A stretch of DNA of 64,000 bases from positions 1,302,001 through 1,366,000 of the forward strand of contig NZ_CP113945.1 of the NCBI RefSeq assembly GCF_029392855.1, in the 5' to 3' direction. Position 1 is the stretch's first letter. Each line of letters begins with the position of its first letter. This document shows, piece after piece, positions 20,226 through 30,964 of the stretch. The stretch is from Lactobacillus sp. ESL0680. Lineage in GTDB: Bacteria; Bacillota; Bacilli; Lactobacillales; Lactobacillaceae. The notes beneath the pieces were generated by a model. That model saw only the letters and a program-made list of their open reading frames with translations. It was not told the DNA's origin and did no database searches. A program made the position numbers and the translations under genes.

Positions 20226-21062
20226 TTATTTGCTACCCTTACGGTGACGAATGATTAACTTCTCGCTAGCTCTCTTACTATTTCTAGTCTTAACGCCGCG
20301 ACTCTTCTTACCCCAAGGAGTCATAGGTTGTGGACGACCAACTGGAGCCTTACCTTCACCACCACCATGTGGGTGATCGTTAGGGTTCATTACGGAACCA
20401 CGTGATTGTGGACGTCTGCCTAACCAACGGCTACGACCAGCTTTACCTAATTGGATCAACGAATGTTGTTCATTACCAACAACACCGATAGTAGCACGAC
20501 AAACTGACAAAATCTTACGGACTTCGCCACTTTGTAATCTGATTAATGCATAGTTACCGTCAAAACCTAAAACTTGAGCACTTGTACCAGCACTTCTTAC
20601 AAGTTGTCCACCCTTACCAGGTTTCATTTCAATGTTGTGAATTGAAGTACCAGTAGGAATGTTCTTTAATGGTAATGCGTTACCTGGCTTGATGTCTGCA
20701 TCTGCACCAGATTCAACGATGTCACCAACTTTTAAGCCCTTAGGTGCAAGAATGTAAGTCTTGATACCGTCAGTGTAGTGAAGAAGTGCAATGTTAGCAG
20801 TTCTGTTTGGATCGTATTCGATAGATTTAACAACTGCTTTTGCATTATCTTTATTACGCTTAAAATCGATAACACGGTACTTTTGCTTGTGACCACCACC
20901 ACGGTGTCTACTAGTAATATGACCATATGAGTTACGGCCTGCTGTATGTGATTGTGATTCAAGCAAGGTACGTTCTGGCTTGCTCGTCGTAATCTCAGCA
21001 AAGTCGGAAGAAGTCATATTACGGCGACCATTTGTGGTTGGCTTATAAACTTTAATAGCCAA
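20226..21062 (-). CDS. rplB: 50S ribosomal protein L2
   Basis: uL2, 278 residues, needed for subunit joining and peptidyl transfer. [22 protein letters not shown] and the catalytic-region [21 protein letters not shown] (the conserved His in HPHGGGEG) are present. Follows rplW by 15 bases. Confidence 0.98.
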   Translation of the reverse strand: MAIKVYKPTTNGRRNMTSSDFAEITTSKPERTLLESQSHTAGRNSYGHITSRHRGGGHKQKYRVIDFKRNKDNAKAVVKSIEYDPNRTANIALLHYTDGIKTYILAPKGLKVGDIVESGADADIKPGNALPLKNIPTGTSIHNIEMKPGKGGQLVRSAGTSAQVLGFDGNYALIRLQSGEVRKILSVCRATIGVVGNEQHSLIQLGKAGRSRWLGRRPQSRGSVMNPNDHPHGGGEGKAPVGRPQPMTPWGKKSRGVKTRNSKRASEKLIIRHRKGSK

Positions 21063-21077
21063 TTGACTGACCTCCTA

Positions 21078-21383
21078 TTACTTATTCTCTTCTTTGTTTT
21101 CGTCTTTGAAAATCTTGATGTCGTTTGAATCGTCAGTTAAAGTAACAATTGCTTTACGGGTGCGAGCTGTTTTACCAGCATAACGTCCAACGCGCTTGTC
21201 CTTACCACGAACATTCATGATGTTAACTTTCTTAACCTTAACATCGAAGATTTCTTCAACAGCGTTACGAACTTGAGTCTTGGTTGCAGTTAAAAGCACG
21301 TTGAAAGTGTACTTCTTATCATCCATTAAGTTCGTTGACTTTTCAGTAATGACAGGTCTTAAAATGATATCGTGTGCACTCAT
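21078..21383 (-). CDS. rplW: 50S ribosomal protein L23
   Basis: uL23, 101 residues, docking site for trigger factor and SRP at the tunnel exit. [23 protein letters not shown] is typical. The start overlaps the rplD stop by 4 bases (ATGA type), giving coupled translation. Confidence 0.97.
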   Translation of the reverse strand: MSAHDIILRPVITEKSTNLMDDKKYTFNVLLTATKTQVRNAVEEIFDVKVKKVNIMNVRGKDKRVGRYAGKTARTRKAIVTLTDDSNDIKIFKDENKEENK

Positions 21384-22012
21384 TTCTTTGAAGCCCCCTC
21401 AACATTCTTTTCAATCTTCTCTACAGCATCCTTAGTTAAGATCAACTTGCCATAGTTAACAACGTCTTCAACATTTACGCCGTTAACAGGAACAACCTTA
21501 ACATTAGTCAAGTTTCTTGCTGAAAGTTGTACGTTCTTGTCGTCTGAAACAACTAAAACTTTACCTTCAACGTTCAAGTCACTTAACATTGACTTAAATT
21601 CTTTAGTCTTAGGAGCTGACATTGTCAACTGGTCTAAAACGATTAAATCTTGATCAATCAATTTTTGGGAAAGAACTGACTTAATAGCCAAACGACGTTG
21701 CTTTCTTGGCATTGAATATGCGTATGAACGTGGAGTTGGTCCAAAGACAACACCACCGCCGCGCCATTGTGGAGATCTGATGGAACCTTGACGAGCACGT
21801 CCTGTACCCTTTTGCTTCCATGGTTTCTTACCACCGCCGCGAACAGCAGATCTATTCTTAACTTTTGAGGTACCTTGACGTTTGCCAGCTCTTTGTCTGA
21901 TGATTGCGTCAAATACGACGCTTTCGTTTGGTTCAATACCAAAAACTGCATCATTTAAAGTAACTTCACCAGCATCTTTACCTTTTTGATCGATAACCTT
22001 TAAATTAGCCAT
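21380..22012 (-). CDS. rplD: 50S ribosomal protein L4
   Basis: uL4, 210 residues, tunnel wall protein and, in E. coli, repressor of the S10 operon. [28 protein letters not shown] is the tunnel loop. Whether it acts on the structured leader upstream of rpsJ here is unknown. Confidence 0.98.
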   Translation of the reverse strand: MANLKVIDQKGKDAGEVTLNDAVFGIEPNESVVFDAIIRQRAGKRQGTSKVKNRSAVRGGGKKPWKQKGTGRARQGSIRSPQWRGGGVVFGPTPRSYAYSMPRKQRRLAIKSVLSQKLIDQDLIVLDQLTMSAPKTKEFKSMLSDLNVEGKVLVVSDDKNVQLSARNLTNVKVVPVNGVNVEDVVNYGKLILTKDAVEKIEKNVEGASKK

Positions 22013-22026
22013 TCTAGTCCTCCTTC

Positions 22027-22656
22027 CTATTTATTAATCTTAACAGCAGATTTAACAGTAATTAATGAGTTCTTAGCACCTGGAACGTTGCCCTTGATAA
22101 GTAATACGTTCTTGTCAGCTACAACTTTTTCAATTACTAAGTTTTCAATGGTAACTTTCTTCATACCCATGTGACCTGGCAAACGCTTGCCCTTTGGTAC
22201 ACGGTTAATGATGGAACCCATTGAACCAGGAACTCTGTGGTATCTTGAACCGTGAGTTTCAGGTCCACGTGATTGGCCCCAACGCTTAATGTTACCTTGG
22301 TATCCATGACCTCTTGTAATTCCAGTAACGTCTACAACGTCGCCTTCCTTAAATGTGTCCACAGTAACTTCTGAGCCGACTTCGTAGTCCTTAAGCTCAA
22401 CTCCGCGGATTTCACGAATGAAGCGCTTAGGCGAAGTCTTTGCTTTTGCAGCATGACCTTTTTCTGGTTTGTTGCTCAAAACTTCACGCTTATCTTGGTA
22501 ACCTAATTGAACTGCTTCGTAACCGTCTGATTCAACAGTCTTAACTTGCATAACAACGTTAGGAGTTGCTTCAACAACAGTTACGGGAACAAGGATACCA
22601 TCTTTAGTGAAGACTTGAGTCATACCGACTTTTCTTCCTAAGATTCCTTTGGTCAT
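22027..22656 (-). CDS. rplC: 50S ribosomal protein L3
   Basis: uL3, 209 residues, a primary assembly protein near the peptidyl transferase centre. [18 protein letters not shown] and RVPGSMGSI...GKRLPGHMG are conserved. 25 bases after rpsJ. Confidence 0.98.
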   Translation of the reverse strand: MTKGILGRKVGMTQVFTKDGILVPVTVVEATPNVVMQVKTVESDGYEAVQLGYQDKREVLSNKPEKGHAAKAKTSPKRFIREIRGVELKDYEVGSEVTVDTFKEGDVVDVTGITRGHGYQGNIKRWGQSRGPETHGSRYHRVPGSMGSIINRVPKGKRLPGHMGMKKVTIENLVIEKVVADKNVLLIKGNVPGAKNSLITVKSAVKINK

Positions 22657-22681
22657 GATTACACCTCTTTCTTTTTAAAAA

Positions 22682-22990
22682 TTATAATTTGATTTCGATG
22701 TCAACGCCGCTTGGAAGATCAAGCTTCATTAAAGAATCAACAGTCTTAGGTGTTGGGTTCAAAATGTCGATTAAGCGCTTGTGCGTACGCATTTCGAATT
22801 GTTCACGTGAGTCCTTGTTCTTGTGTGGTGAACGTAGAACAGTGAATAAAACCCTTTCTGTTGGTAGTGGAACTGGACCTGAAATTTCAGCACCAGTTCT
22901 CTTAGCAGTAGCTACAATCTTAGCAGCTGATTCATCGAGAATACCATGTTCGTATGACTTAAGTCTGATACGAATAGATTGACTTGCCAT
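22682..22990 (-). CDS. rpsJ: 30S ribosomal protein S10
   Basis: uS10 (NusE), 102 residues, also an antitermination partner of Nus[23 protein letters not shown] and [12 protein letters not shown] are typical. First gene of the superoperon; AAGGAGG lies 7 bases before the ATG. Upstream is a roughly 160-base leader with alternative hairpins and a consensus promoter. Confidence 0.98.
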   Translation of the reverse strand: MASQSIRIRLKSYEHGILDESAAKIVATAKRTGAEISGPVPLPTERVLFTVLRSPHKNKDSREQFEMRTHKRLIDILNPTPKTVDSLMKLDLPSGVDIEIKL

Positions 22991-23155
22991 TGAATTACCT
23001 CCTTAACGTCTTCTTTTAAAAGATGACTAGCCTCCGCAAAAATTACCGGCCACACCTCTGTGGCAATGCAGCCTGGTGTGCCGCAACCTTTTGCATCAAC
23101 GCTTTACAACAAATACATGCATTAAGACATAATACGTCCTAAACGCACAAACAAT

Positions 23156-23184
23156 AGTATACCTGCTCCTTGTTGAAATATCAA
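23156..23184 (-). promoter_or_regulatory. Promoter of the S10-spc-alpha superoperon
   Basis: Minus-strand -35 TTGATA (23179-23184), a 17-bp spacer and -10 TATACT (23156-23161). Initiation is predicted near 23149, giving a leader of about 160 bases before rpsJ. This is the only strong promoter recognised for the 28-gene cluster. Confidence 0.8.
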
Positions 23185-23270
23185 GGATTTAGGGCACTTT
23201 TATTTTATTTTTTTGTTTTTTCTTCCTATAATATTCATCTTTTTAATAATTATTTTCTTTAAAAAATTTC

Positions 23271-23305
23271 AAAAAAAGAGTCATTGGCATTACCAATGAC
23301 TCTTT
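23271..23305 (-). terminator. Terminator of the str operon after fusA
   Basis: AAAGAGTCATTGG and CCAATGACTCTTT form a 13-bp stem around CATTA, followed on the minus strand by U residues. It ends rpsL-rpsG-fusA about 40 bases after the stop. Confidence 0.88.
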
Positions 23306-23342
23306 AAAAGTCTTAAGTTTTATTTTTCAAAACTAACAAGAA

Positions 23343-25436
23343 TTATTCAGCGTCGCCGCCGCGCTTCTTGATAATTTCTGCTTGAATTGACTTAGGAGTA
23401 GCTGCGTAGTGGTCAAATACCATTGTAAATGTACCACGGCCTTGAGTTGATGAACGCAAAGTAGTTGCATAACCAAACATTTCAGCAAGTGGAACCATTG
23501 AGTTCAACACTTTAGCACCTGAACGGTCTTGCATGTTATCCATCGTACCACGACGAGCAGTAATTGAACCCATTACGTCACCTAAGTATTCTTCTGGTGT
23601 AATTACTTGAACCTTCATAATTGGTTCAAGGATAACAGCACCAGCCTTAGGAGCAGCATTTCTCAATGCAAGTGAAGCAGCAACCTTGAAGGCAGCTTCA
23701 GATGAATCGACTTCGTGGTAACTACCATCGTAAAGCTTAGCCTTAACGTCGATTAATGGGTAACCAGCAAGGATACCGTTCTTCATTGATTCTTGAAGTC
23801 CAGCATCTACTGAAGGGATAAATTCACGAGGAACAACACCACCGACAATGGCATCTTCGAATTCGTAACCTTTACCTCTTTCGTTTGGTGTAAATTCAAT
23901 CCAAACGTCACCGTATTGACCCTTACCACCTGATTGACGGACAAATTTACCTTGAGCTTGAGCAGGCTTAGTGAAGGTTTCACGGTAAGCAACTTGTGGT
24001 TCACCGATCTTAGCTTCAACGTGGAATTCACGCTTCATACGTTCAACCATGATTTGCAAGTGCAATTCACCCATTCCGGAAATCAAGGTTTGACCAGTTT
24101 CAGCATTAGTTTCAGCTCTGAAAGTTGGGTCTTCTTCAGTCAACTTTTGTAAAGCAACATCAAGCTTATCACGGTCAGCCTTTGATTCAGGTTCAATTGA
24201 AACTTGGATAACTGGATCTGGAACTTCCAAACTTTCCAAAATTAATGGGTGGTCTGGATCAGTTAATGAGTCACCAGTAGTGGTGTTCTTCAAACCAATG
24301 GCACCAGCGATATCACCTGAGAATACTTCTGAAATTTCAGTTCTTGAGTTAGCGTGCATTTGCAATAAACGACCAACACGTTCACGACTGTTCTTTGAAG
24401 CATTCAAAACGTATGAACCTGATTCAAGTGAACCAGTGTAAACACGAATGTAAGTCAAACGACCAACAAATGGATCAGTAGCGATCTTGAAGGCTAAAGC
24501 TGAGAATGGCTTGTCGTCTCCAGCTACTAATTCTTTTTCCTCACCAGTTTTAGGATCATGAGCGATGTATGGCTTAACATCAACTGGTGATGGTAAGTAG
24601 TCAACAACACCGTCAAGCATCATTTGAACACCCTTGTTCTTGAAAGCTGAACCAGCAAATACTGGGAACAATTCCAAGTTCAAAGTTGCTTTACGAATAG
24701 CAGCCTTTAATTCATCAATGGAAATTTCTTCACCATTAAGGTATTTTTCCATGATGTCATCGTCAACATCAGCAACTTGTTCGATTAAAGCACTACGACG
24801 CTTTTCAGCTTCTGCCTTGTATTCGTCAGGAACTGGAATAGTTTCCCATTTTGAACCAAGCTTGTCTTCATCATAAACATCGGCAACCATGTTGATTAAG
24901 TCAATAACACCTTCAAAAGTTTCGGCAGAACCAATTGGCATTTGAACAGGTAAAGCATTGGCATTTAAGCGTTCGTGTAAAGAAGTAACAGACTTATCAA
25001 AATCTGCACCAATCTTGTCCATCTTGTTAACAAAAACAATTCGAGGAACACCGTAAGTTTCAGCTTGACGCCATACATTTTCAGTTTGTGGTTCAACACC
25101 AGCTTGAGCATCAAGAACAGTTACCGCACCGTCAAGAACACGAAGTGAACGTTCAACTTCGATAGTGAAGTCAACGTGTCCTGGGGTATCAATGATGTTA
25201 ATTCTGTAGTCTTGCCATTGCGCAGTCGTAGCGGCTGAGGTAATGGTAATACCACGTTCCTTTTCTTCTTCCATCCAGTCCATTTGGCTGTCACCCTCAT
25301 GGGTTTCACCAATTTTGTGGATTTTACCAGTGTAGTAAAGGATACGTTCAGTAGTGGTAGTCTTACCCGCATCAATGTGGGCCATGATACCAATGTTACG
25401 TGTCTTTTCTAATGGAAATTCACGCTTATTAGCCAT
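23343..25436 (-). CDS. fusA: Elongation factor G
   Basis: Ribosomal translocase, 697 residues, standard length. GTPase motifs AHIDAGKTT (near 18), [19 protein letters not shown] and [10 protein letters not shown] are intact; domain IV ([13 protein letters not shown]) and domain V follow. Third gene of rpsL-rpsG-fusA, 34 bases after rpsG. Unlike many bacteria, tuf does not follow: a terminator and the S10 promoter come next. Confidence 0.98.
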   Translation of the reverse strand: MANKREFPLEKTRNIGIMAHIDAGKTTTTERILYYTGKIHKIGETHEGDSQMDWMEEEKERGITITSAATTAQWQDYRINIIDTPGHVDFTIEVERSLRVLDGAVTVLDAQAGVEPQTENVWRQAETYGVPRIVFVNKMDKIGADFDKSVTSLHERLNANALPVQMPIGSAETFEGVIDLINMVADVYDEDKLGSKWETIPVPDEYKAEAEKRRSALIEQVADVDDDIMEKYLNGEEISIDELKAAIRKATLNLELFPVFAGSAFKNKGVQMMLDGVVDYLPSPVDVKPYIAHDPKTGEEKELVAGDDKPFSALAFKIATDPFVGRLTYIRVYTGSLESGSYVLNASKNSRERVGRLLQMHANSRTEISEVFSGDIAGAIGLKNTTTGDSLTDPDHPLILESLEVPDPVIQVSIEPESKADRDKLDVALQKLTEEDPTFRAETNAETGQTLISGMGELHLQIMVERMKREFHVEAKIGEPQVAYRETFTKPAQAQGKFVRQSGGKGQYGDVWIEFTPNERGKGYEFEDAIVGGVVPREFIPSVDAGLQESMKNGILAGYPLIDVKAKLYDGSYHEVDSSEAAFKVAASLALRNAAPKAGAVILEPIMKVQVITPEEYLGDVMGSITARRGTMDNMQDRSGAKVLNSMVPLAEMFGYATTLRSSTQGRGTFTMVFDHYAATPKSIQAEIIKKRGGDAE

Positions 25437-25470
25437 AAATTCTTATCTCCTTAAAAATATACCAATTAAA

Positions 25471-25941
25471 TTAGAAGCGGTAGTGTGCGAATGCACGGTT
25501 AGCTTCAGCCATACGGTGAACGTCTTCACGCTTCTTAACTGCAGAACCGGTGTTGTTTGAAGCGTCAATGATTTCGTTAGCTAAACGTTCATCCATAGTG
25601 TGTTCATTACGTAAACGAGCGTATGAAACAAGCCATCTTAAGCCCAAAGTAGTTCTTCTTTCTGGACGAACTTCAACTGGGATTTGGTAGTTTGAACCAC
25701 CGATACGGCGAGCTCTAACTTCCAAAACTGGCATAATGTTATTCATAGCTTCTTCAAAAACTTCAAGTGGTTCCTTGCCAGTCTTGTCTTTAACGATGTT
25801 GAAAGCATCATAAAGGATAGAAGATGCCTTAGCTCTCTTACCATCAAGCATCAAGTGGTTGATTAACTTAGTAACAAGCTTTGAGTTATAAACTGGATCT
25901 GCTAAAACGTCTCTTTTAGTTACATGTCCTTTTCTAGGCAT
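25471..25941 (-). CDS. rpsG: 30S ribosomal protein S7
   Basis: uS7, 156 residues, head assembly initiator. [28 protein letters not shown] and [18 protein letters not shown] are conserved. Between rpsL and fusA. In E. coli S7 represses this operon; no equivalent site was recognised. Confidence 0.98.
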   Translation of the reverse strand: MPRKGHVTKRDVLADPVYNSKLVTKLINHLMLDGKRAKASSILYDAFNIVKDKTGKEPLEVFEEAMNNIMPVLEVRARRIGGSNYQIPVEVRPERRTTLGLRWLVSYARLRNEHTMDERLANEIIDASNNTGSAVKKREDVHRMAEANRAFAHYRF

Positions 25942-25955
25942 TATTTAACTCCTCC

Positions 25956-26363
25956 TTAATCTTTCTTAGCACCGTACTTAGAACGGCTTTGTTTTCTGCC
26001 ATCAACACCAGCAGTATCAAGGGCACCACGGATAATATGGTAACGTACACCAGGAAGGTCCTTTACACGACCACCACGGATTAAAACAACCGAGTGCTCT
26101 TGCAAGTTGTGGCCTTCACCTGGGATGTAGGCAGTAACTTCGATTAAGTTAGAAAGACGAACACGAGCATACTTACGCAAAGCTGAGTTTGGCTTCTTTG
26201 GTGTCATAGTACCAACACGAGTTGCAACACCACGCATTTGCGGAGCTGGGTTGAATACTAATTCTTTCTTCATACTGTTGTAGCCGTAGCTTAAAGCTGG
26301 TGACTTTGATTTAGTCGTCTTTGAGTGACGGCCTTTTCTTACCAATTGGTTAATAGTTGGCAT
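25956..26363 (-). CDS. rpsL: 30S ribosomal protein S12
   Basis: uS12, 135 residues, in the decoding centre. ATG at 26363 ([12 protein letters not shown]) has GGAGG 9 bases before it; 13 further in-frame residues upstream are not part of the family. The two streptomycin-determining lysine regions, [11 protein letters not shown] and [13 protein letters not shown], read as wild type, so susceptibility at this locus is expected. Confidence 0.97.
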   Translation of the reverse strand: MPTINQLVRKGRHSKTTKSKSPALSYGYNSMKKELVFNPAPQMRGVATRVGTMTPKKPNSALRKYARVRLSNLIEVTAYIPGEGHNLQEHSVVLIRGGRVKDLPGVRYHIIRGALDTAGVDGRKQSRSKYGAKKD

Positions 26364-26457
26364 TAACTTTTTCCTCCTAAAAAAACTGTTTATTCTGTTC
26401 ACACATCCAGGAGTTTCTTTTTTAGATCCTGAACTATCATCAAAACATACAAAGACT

Positions 26458-26485
26458 ATTGTACTCGCTTTTGGAGATAAATCAA
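26458..26485 (-). promoter_or_regulatory. Promoter of the str operon
   Basis: Minus-strand -35 TTGATT (26480-26485) and -10 TACAAT (26458-26463) are 16 bp apart. The leader of about 90 bases before rpsL includes a small CAGGA/TCCTG stem. Confidence 0.65.
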
Positions 26486-26547
26486 TCTTTATTTATTTAA
26501 AAAGTAGGATTTATCTTTTTCTGCGTACCTATTAATGAGGTAACAAA

Positions 26548-27240
26548 ATGAACTGGATTTACACATTAACTAATTTTTTAATTGGGACTTGTCTTGCTTC
26601 CCACGCCGCTGTTGTTTATGAGCATTGGGAGACTTTCGACTTTTTCATAACCCGCTCGCGCTGCAGCACCTGTCAAACTGAACTTAGCTTACTTGATGAA
26701 TTGCCCATAATTTCTTATCTTTGGCTGCACGGTAAATGTCGCTACTGCAATAGTCAAATTCCAGTTAAATTGCCAATTATTGAAATTTGTGGCGGCCTTG
26801 CCTTTATGCAAATTGACTTTAGCCAGCCTAGTAATTATGCAACTGCCATTCTGATCTTTAGCATCTTACTAGTAGCAATCAGTGATTACGAACAGCAAGA
26901 ATTTCACTTAGCAATGCTTTTCCCAGCGTTATACCTAGCTCTATTTAAAAGCAGTAACCTACTTCATTTTCAGCTTTTAGATTACGTTGAATTATTACCG
27001 ATTTTGCTGCTATTAATTTTCTATGTTTGGCAAAAAAAGCTAGGTAGTGGCGATTTACTTATTTATCTCATCCTAGCTGTATACTTCAGTCCCCACACGG
27101 CAAATTTTATTTTCCTAATAGGTGCAACTCTATTAATCGTTCATTTTTGTTTAAAACAGCAAAAGGGACAAAAGCAAACTACTATTGCTTTTGTCCCCTA
27201 TCTTTTTCTGGGATTAACCATTCAACTTTTCTTTAAATAA
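26548..27240 (+). CDS. comC: Prepilin peptidase (A24 family, ComC/PilD type)
   Basis: Membrane aspartyl protease of 230 residues that cleaves and N-methylates type IV prepilin-like leaders, here probably the competence pseudopilins (ComGC and relatives) for DNA uptake. Two Cys pairs, C39-C42 and C64-C67, form the cytoplasmic zinc-type site. The catalytic Asp residues are D113 in ISDYEQQEF and D169 in GSGD. About seven hydrophobic segments follow. SD GAGG is 7 bases before the ATG. It is the only plus-strand gene in this region, divergent from rpsL and convergent with rpoC; its substrate operon is not in the window. Confidence 0.9.
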   Translation: MNWIYTLTNFLIGTCLASHAAVVYEHWETFDFFITRSRCSTCQTELSLLDELPIISYLWLHGKCRYCNSQIPVKLPIIEICGGLAFMQIDFSQPSNYATAILIFSILLVAISDYEQQEFHLAMLFPALYLALFKSSNLLHFQLLDYVELLPILLLLIFYVWQKKLGSGDLLIYLILAVYFSPHTANFIFLIGATLLIVHFCLKQQKGQKQTTIAFVPYLFLGLTIQLFFK

Positions 27241-27274
27241 AAATAGCGTTCCTACTTGCGTAGAAACGCTATTT
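27241..27274. terminator. Bidirectional terminator between comC and rpoC
   Basis: AAATAGCGTT and AACGCTATTT form the outer stem; an inner CTAC/GTAG closes a TTGC loop. A/T runs on both sides let it serve comC on the plus strand and rpoC on the minus strand. Confidence 0.9.
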
Positions 27275-27282
27275 ATTTTGAA

Positions 27283-30200
27283 CTATTTTTGTGGTTCCTT
27301 AGCCTTGTCAGCTTCCTTCATCTTTTTCTCAATATCAGCAATTGAGTAAACAGATTGTGGGCGCTTAACGTCAGCTTCTGGTTCCATATTACGGTAAACA
27401 GGAAGACCAGTACCAGCTGGAATAATCTTACCGATGATAACATTTTCTTTCAAACCAAGCAATGGATCATTCTTGCCTCTGATTGATGCATCAGTCAGAA
27501 CACGAGTTGTTTCCTGGAATGAAGCGGCAGACAAGAAACTGTTAGTTTCAAGGGCAGCCTTGGTAATTCCCAAGATAACACTTTGTGCAGTAGCTGGAAT
27601 ACCACCAGAAATAATGACTGACTTGTTTTGTTCCTTGAAGTCGCCAATATCCATTACGGCACCTGGCAATAAGTCAGTTTCACCTGGATCAAGAATTCGA
27701 ACCTTTTGCAGCATTTGACGAGTTAAGACTTCGACGTGCTTATCAGAAATGTCAACCCCCTGCATTCTGTAGGCTTTTTGAACTTCAACTAAGATGTATT
27801 CTTCAGTTGTCAAAGTATCAGTTACTTGAATCAATTCCTTAGGATCAACAGAACCTAAAGTCAACTTGTCACCACGGTTAACGAAGTCGCCTTCAGCAAC
27901 TGCAACAGAAGCAGTATAAGGAACGCTGTAGCTTCTAGTATCGATCTTACCCTTAACAGTAATCTCGCGAGTATGTTCAGCTGGGTTTTCTTGAATTGAA
28001 TCAATTGTCCCATCAACTTCGGAAATGATTGCCCGACCTTTGGGGTTACGAGCTTCAAACAATTCTTGCACACGAGGAAGACCCTGAGTAATATCTTCAG
28101 CACCGGCAACCCCACCGTTGTGGAAAGTACGAAGAGTCAACTGAGTACCAGGTTCACCGATTGATTGTGCGGCAACAGTACCAACTGCTTCACCGACTTC
28201 AACTTCTTCACCAGTAGCCAAGTTCATACCGTAACACTTGCGGCAAACACCGTGAGGTGTATCACAGATTAAGATTGAACGAATCTTGACGTCAGTAACA
28301 CCAGCATCACAAATCTTATGAGCTAAGTCTTCATCCATCATTTCGTTTGGACCAGCAAGTACTTCACCGGTCTCTGGATTCTTGACAGTTTCAGCAGTGA
28401 AACGACCAAGCAAACGATCGTATAATGGCTCGATTAATTCGTCACCTTCCATGATTGCATGAACGTGGATACCACGGTCGGTACCACAATCATCTTCACG
28501 GATGATAACATCCTGAGCAACATCAACTAACCGCCGTGTCAAGTAACCAGACTGAGCAGTCTTCAAGGCCGTATCAGTCATTCCCTTACGGGCACCGTGA
28601 GTGGACATGAACAATTCCAAAACTGACAAACCTTCCTTGAAGTTTGAAGTAACTGGAATTTCGAACAACCCACCGTTAGGGGTGGCCATCAAGCCACGCA
28701 TTCCGGCTAACTGAGTAAAGTTAGAAATGTTACCACGAGCACCGGAATCGGCCATGATTGTAATTGGGTTACGTGGATCATAGATCTGCGCAATTTCGTT
28801 TTGAACTTGATCCTTACATTCGTTCCAAATGCTGATAACGCGATCGTGTCGTTCTTGCTCAGTAATCAAGCCGCGTCTAAATTGCTTAGAAACAACATCA
28901 ACTTGCTTGTGGGCCTTAGCAACCTTTTCGTCCTTATCATTAATTTCTGGAACATCGGTCATCCCAATTGTAATACCAGAAGTAGTTGAACTGATGTAGC
29001 CTAACTTCTTCAAATCATCAAGGTATTCTGATGTTCTTTGAACCTTGTAATACTTGTAGATAGTCGCAATTGAATCAGATAAGAATGACTTCTTAAATGG
29101 TGTTGCAACTAAGTCATCACCAACGTTATCAATCTTTTCATGAATATCTTCACCAGACTCTAAGAAGTACTTAGTATCTAGTGGATTATTCGAGTTTTCT
29201 TCAGTTGGCTCATTGATGTAGAAGTAATCTTCTGGTGCAATTTGATTGAAAATTACCCGACCATAGGTAGTAACAAAAATACCATGTTCGTAACCCTTAG
29301 GCCATGCCTTCTTCGGCATTGAATCAGCTGACATACCAATAATTGTGTGGTAGTGAATATCACCATTATTGTATGCAATTGTAGCTTCTTCAGGTGAATT
29401 GAAGATCATGCCTTCACCTTCACGGCCACGTTCAGCTTGAGTTAACCAGTAGTTACCCAAAACGACATCCTGTGATGGTGTAACGATTGGCTTACCATCC
29501 TTAGGAGCCAAAATATGATGCGCAGCAAGCATCAACAGCCGTGATTCAGCAACAGCTTCATCTGATAGTGGAACGTGGATAGCCATCTGGTCCCCATCGA
29601 AGTCGGCATTGTAAGCTTCACAAGCTAATGGGTGCAGCCGAATTGACTTACCAGGAACTAGAACTGGTTCAAAGGCTTGAATACTCAAACGGTGCAAAGT
29701 AGGGGCACGGTTTAACAGAACCGTTCTTTCCTTAATTACATCTTCAAGTACATCCCAGACATCATCGTCTTCACGATCAATCTTACGCTTAGCACTCTTG
29801 ATATTAGAAGCAATCTTACGTTTAACCAATTCGTGCATTACAAATGGCTTGAATAATTCCAATGCCATTGGGCGTGGAACACCACATTGATATAATTTCA
29901 ATTTTGGTGAAACGTCGATAACTGAACGGCCTGAATAGTCAACACGCTTACCAAGCAAGTTTTGACGGAAACGTCCTTGCTTACCCTTAAGCATGTGTGA
30001 CAGTGACTTCAATGGACGGTTACCTGGTCCAACGACTGGACGGCCACGACGACCGTTATCAATCAAGGCATCAACGGCTTCCTGCAGCATCCGCTTTTCG
30101 TTTTGAACGATAATGTTTGGTGCGTTTAGGTCAAGCAGTCTCTTCAAACGATTATTCCGGTTAATTACCCGGCGGTAAAGGTCGTTCAAGTCAGAAGTGG

Positions 30201-30948
30201 CAAAACGGCCACCTTCTAGTTGAACCATTGGCCGCAAGTCCGGTGGGATAACGGGAACAGCATCAATAACCATCCATTCAGGCTTATTACCTGAATCCTT
30301 GAAGGCATCCAAAATATCTAACCGTCTAATTGCCCGTGTCCGTTTTTGACCAGTTGCAGTTTCCAATTCTTTCTTTAAATCGGCAACTTCCTTGGCTAGG
30401 TCAACTTTCCGTAACAAATCACGGATTGCTTCGGCACCCATCTTGGCAGTAAAGCGATTACCATACTTAGCTTTTTGCTCACGGTATTCAGCTTCGGTCA
30501 TTAATTGTTTAAATTCAAGGTCCGTGTCGCCAGGATCGATTACGATGTAAGCTGCAAAATAAATTACTTCTTCCAGTAATCTTGGTGACATATCAAGGAT
30601 TAATCCCATCCGAGATGGAATACCCTTGAAGTACCAGATATGAGTAACTGGAGCAGCCAACTCAATGTGACCCATCCGTTCTCTTCTGACTTTGGCAGAG
30701 GTAACTTCAACCCCACAGCGATCACAAACGATTCCGCGATAGCGAACGCCCTTGTATTTACCACATGCACAGGCCCAATCTTTAGTTGGCCCAAAAATTC
30801 TTTCATCAAACAGACCGTCTTTTTCTGGCTTTAAAGTACGGTAGTTAATTGTTTCTGGCTTCTTAACTTCACCGTATGACCAGCTGCGGATCTTGTTAGG
30901 TGATGCAAGACCAATTTGCATGCTTTCAAACTTATTTACATCGATCAA
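27283..30948 (-). CDS. rpoC: RNA polymerase beta' subunit
   Basis: 1221 residues, the Lactobacillaceae length. The zinc site C60, C62, C75, C78 and the catalytic NADFDGD loop (447-453) are intact, as is the C-terminal zinc/trigger region (CRKCYGMN, then [16 protein letters not shown]). The start is TTG at 30948, 8 bases after GGGG. Lies 16 bases after rpoB in one operon. A bidirectional terminator follows. Confidence 0.98.
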   Translation of the reverse strand: MIDVNKFESMQIGLASPNKIRSWSYGEVKKPETINYRTLKPEKDGLFDERIFGPTKDWACACGKYKGVRYRGIVCDRCGVEVTSAKVRRERMGHIELAAPVTHIWYFKGIPSRMGLILDMSPRLLEEVIYFAAYIVIDPGDTDLEFKQLMTEAEYREQKAKYGNRFTAKMGAEAIRDLLRKVDLAKEVADLKKELETATGQKRTRAIRRLDILDAFKDSGNKPEWMVIDAVPVIPPDLRPMVQLEGGRFATSDLNDLYRRVINRNNRLKRLLDLNAPNIIVQNEKRMLQEAVDALIDNGRRGRPVVGPGNRPLKSLSHMLKGKQGRFRQNLLGKRVDYSGRSVIDVSPKLKLYQCGVPRPMALELFKPFVMHELVKRKIASNIKSAKRKIDREDDDVWDVLEDVIKERTVLLNRAPTLHRLSIQAFEPVLVPGKSIRLHPLACEAYNADFDGDQMAIHVPLSDEAVAESRLLMLAAHHILAPKDGKPIVTPSQDVVLGNYWLTQAERGREGEGMIFNSPEEATIAYNNGDIHYHTIIGMSADSMPKKAWPKGYEHGIFVTTYGRVIFNQIAPEDYFYINEPTEENSNNPLDTKYFLESGEDIHEKIDNVGDDLVATPFKKSFLSDSIATIYKYYKVQRTSEYLDDLKKLGYISSTTSGITIGMTDVPEINDKDEKVAKAHKQVDVVSKQFRRGLITEQERHDRVISIWNECKDQVQNEIAQIYDPRNPITIMADSGARGNISNFTQLAGMRGLMATPNGGLFEIPVTSNFKEGLSVLELFMSTHGARKGMTDTALKTAQSGYLTRRLVDVAQDVIIREDDCGTDRGIHVHAIMEGDELIEPLYDRLLGRFTAETVKNPETGEVLAGPNEMMDEDLAHKICDAGVTDVKIRSILICDTPHGVCRKCYGMNLATGEEVEVGEAVGTVAAQSIGEPGTQLTLRTFHNGGVAGAEDITQGLPRVQELFEARNPKGRAIISEVDGTIDSIQENPAEHTREITVKGKIDTRSYSVPYTASVAVAEGDFVNRGDKLTLGSVDPKELIQVTDTLTTEEYILVEVQKAYRMQGVDISDKHVEVLTRQMLQKVRILDPGETDLLPGAVMDIGDFKEQNKSVIISGGIPATAQSVILGITKAALETNSFLSAASFQETTRVLTDASIRGKNDPLLGLKENVIIGKIIPAGTGLPVYRNMEPEADVKRPQSVYSIADIEKKMKEADKAKEPQK

Positions 30949-30964
30949 AAGTTTAACCCCCTAC

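Larger units (their letters stand above)
22991..23342 (-). promoter_or_regulatory. 352-base gene-free stretch: S10 leader, promoter, fusA terminator
   Basis: The part nearest rpsJ (22991 to about 23149) is the untranslated leader of the S10 superoperon. It contains two competing stems. Stem A pairs GGCACACC (23075-23082) with GGTGTGGCC (23048-23056). Stem B pairs GCCACA with TGTGGC around a GAGG loop (23049-23064). They share the same 3' arm, so only one can form. There is no U-run, so it is not a simple attenuator. The rest holds the promoter (23156-23184), an AT-rich spacer and the fusA terminator (23271-23305). Confidence 0.6.

Noticed and set aside
22991..23150. Transcription attenuator upstream of rpsJ
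   Set aside because: The leader hairpins have no following U-run, so intrinsic termination is not supported.
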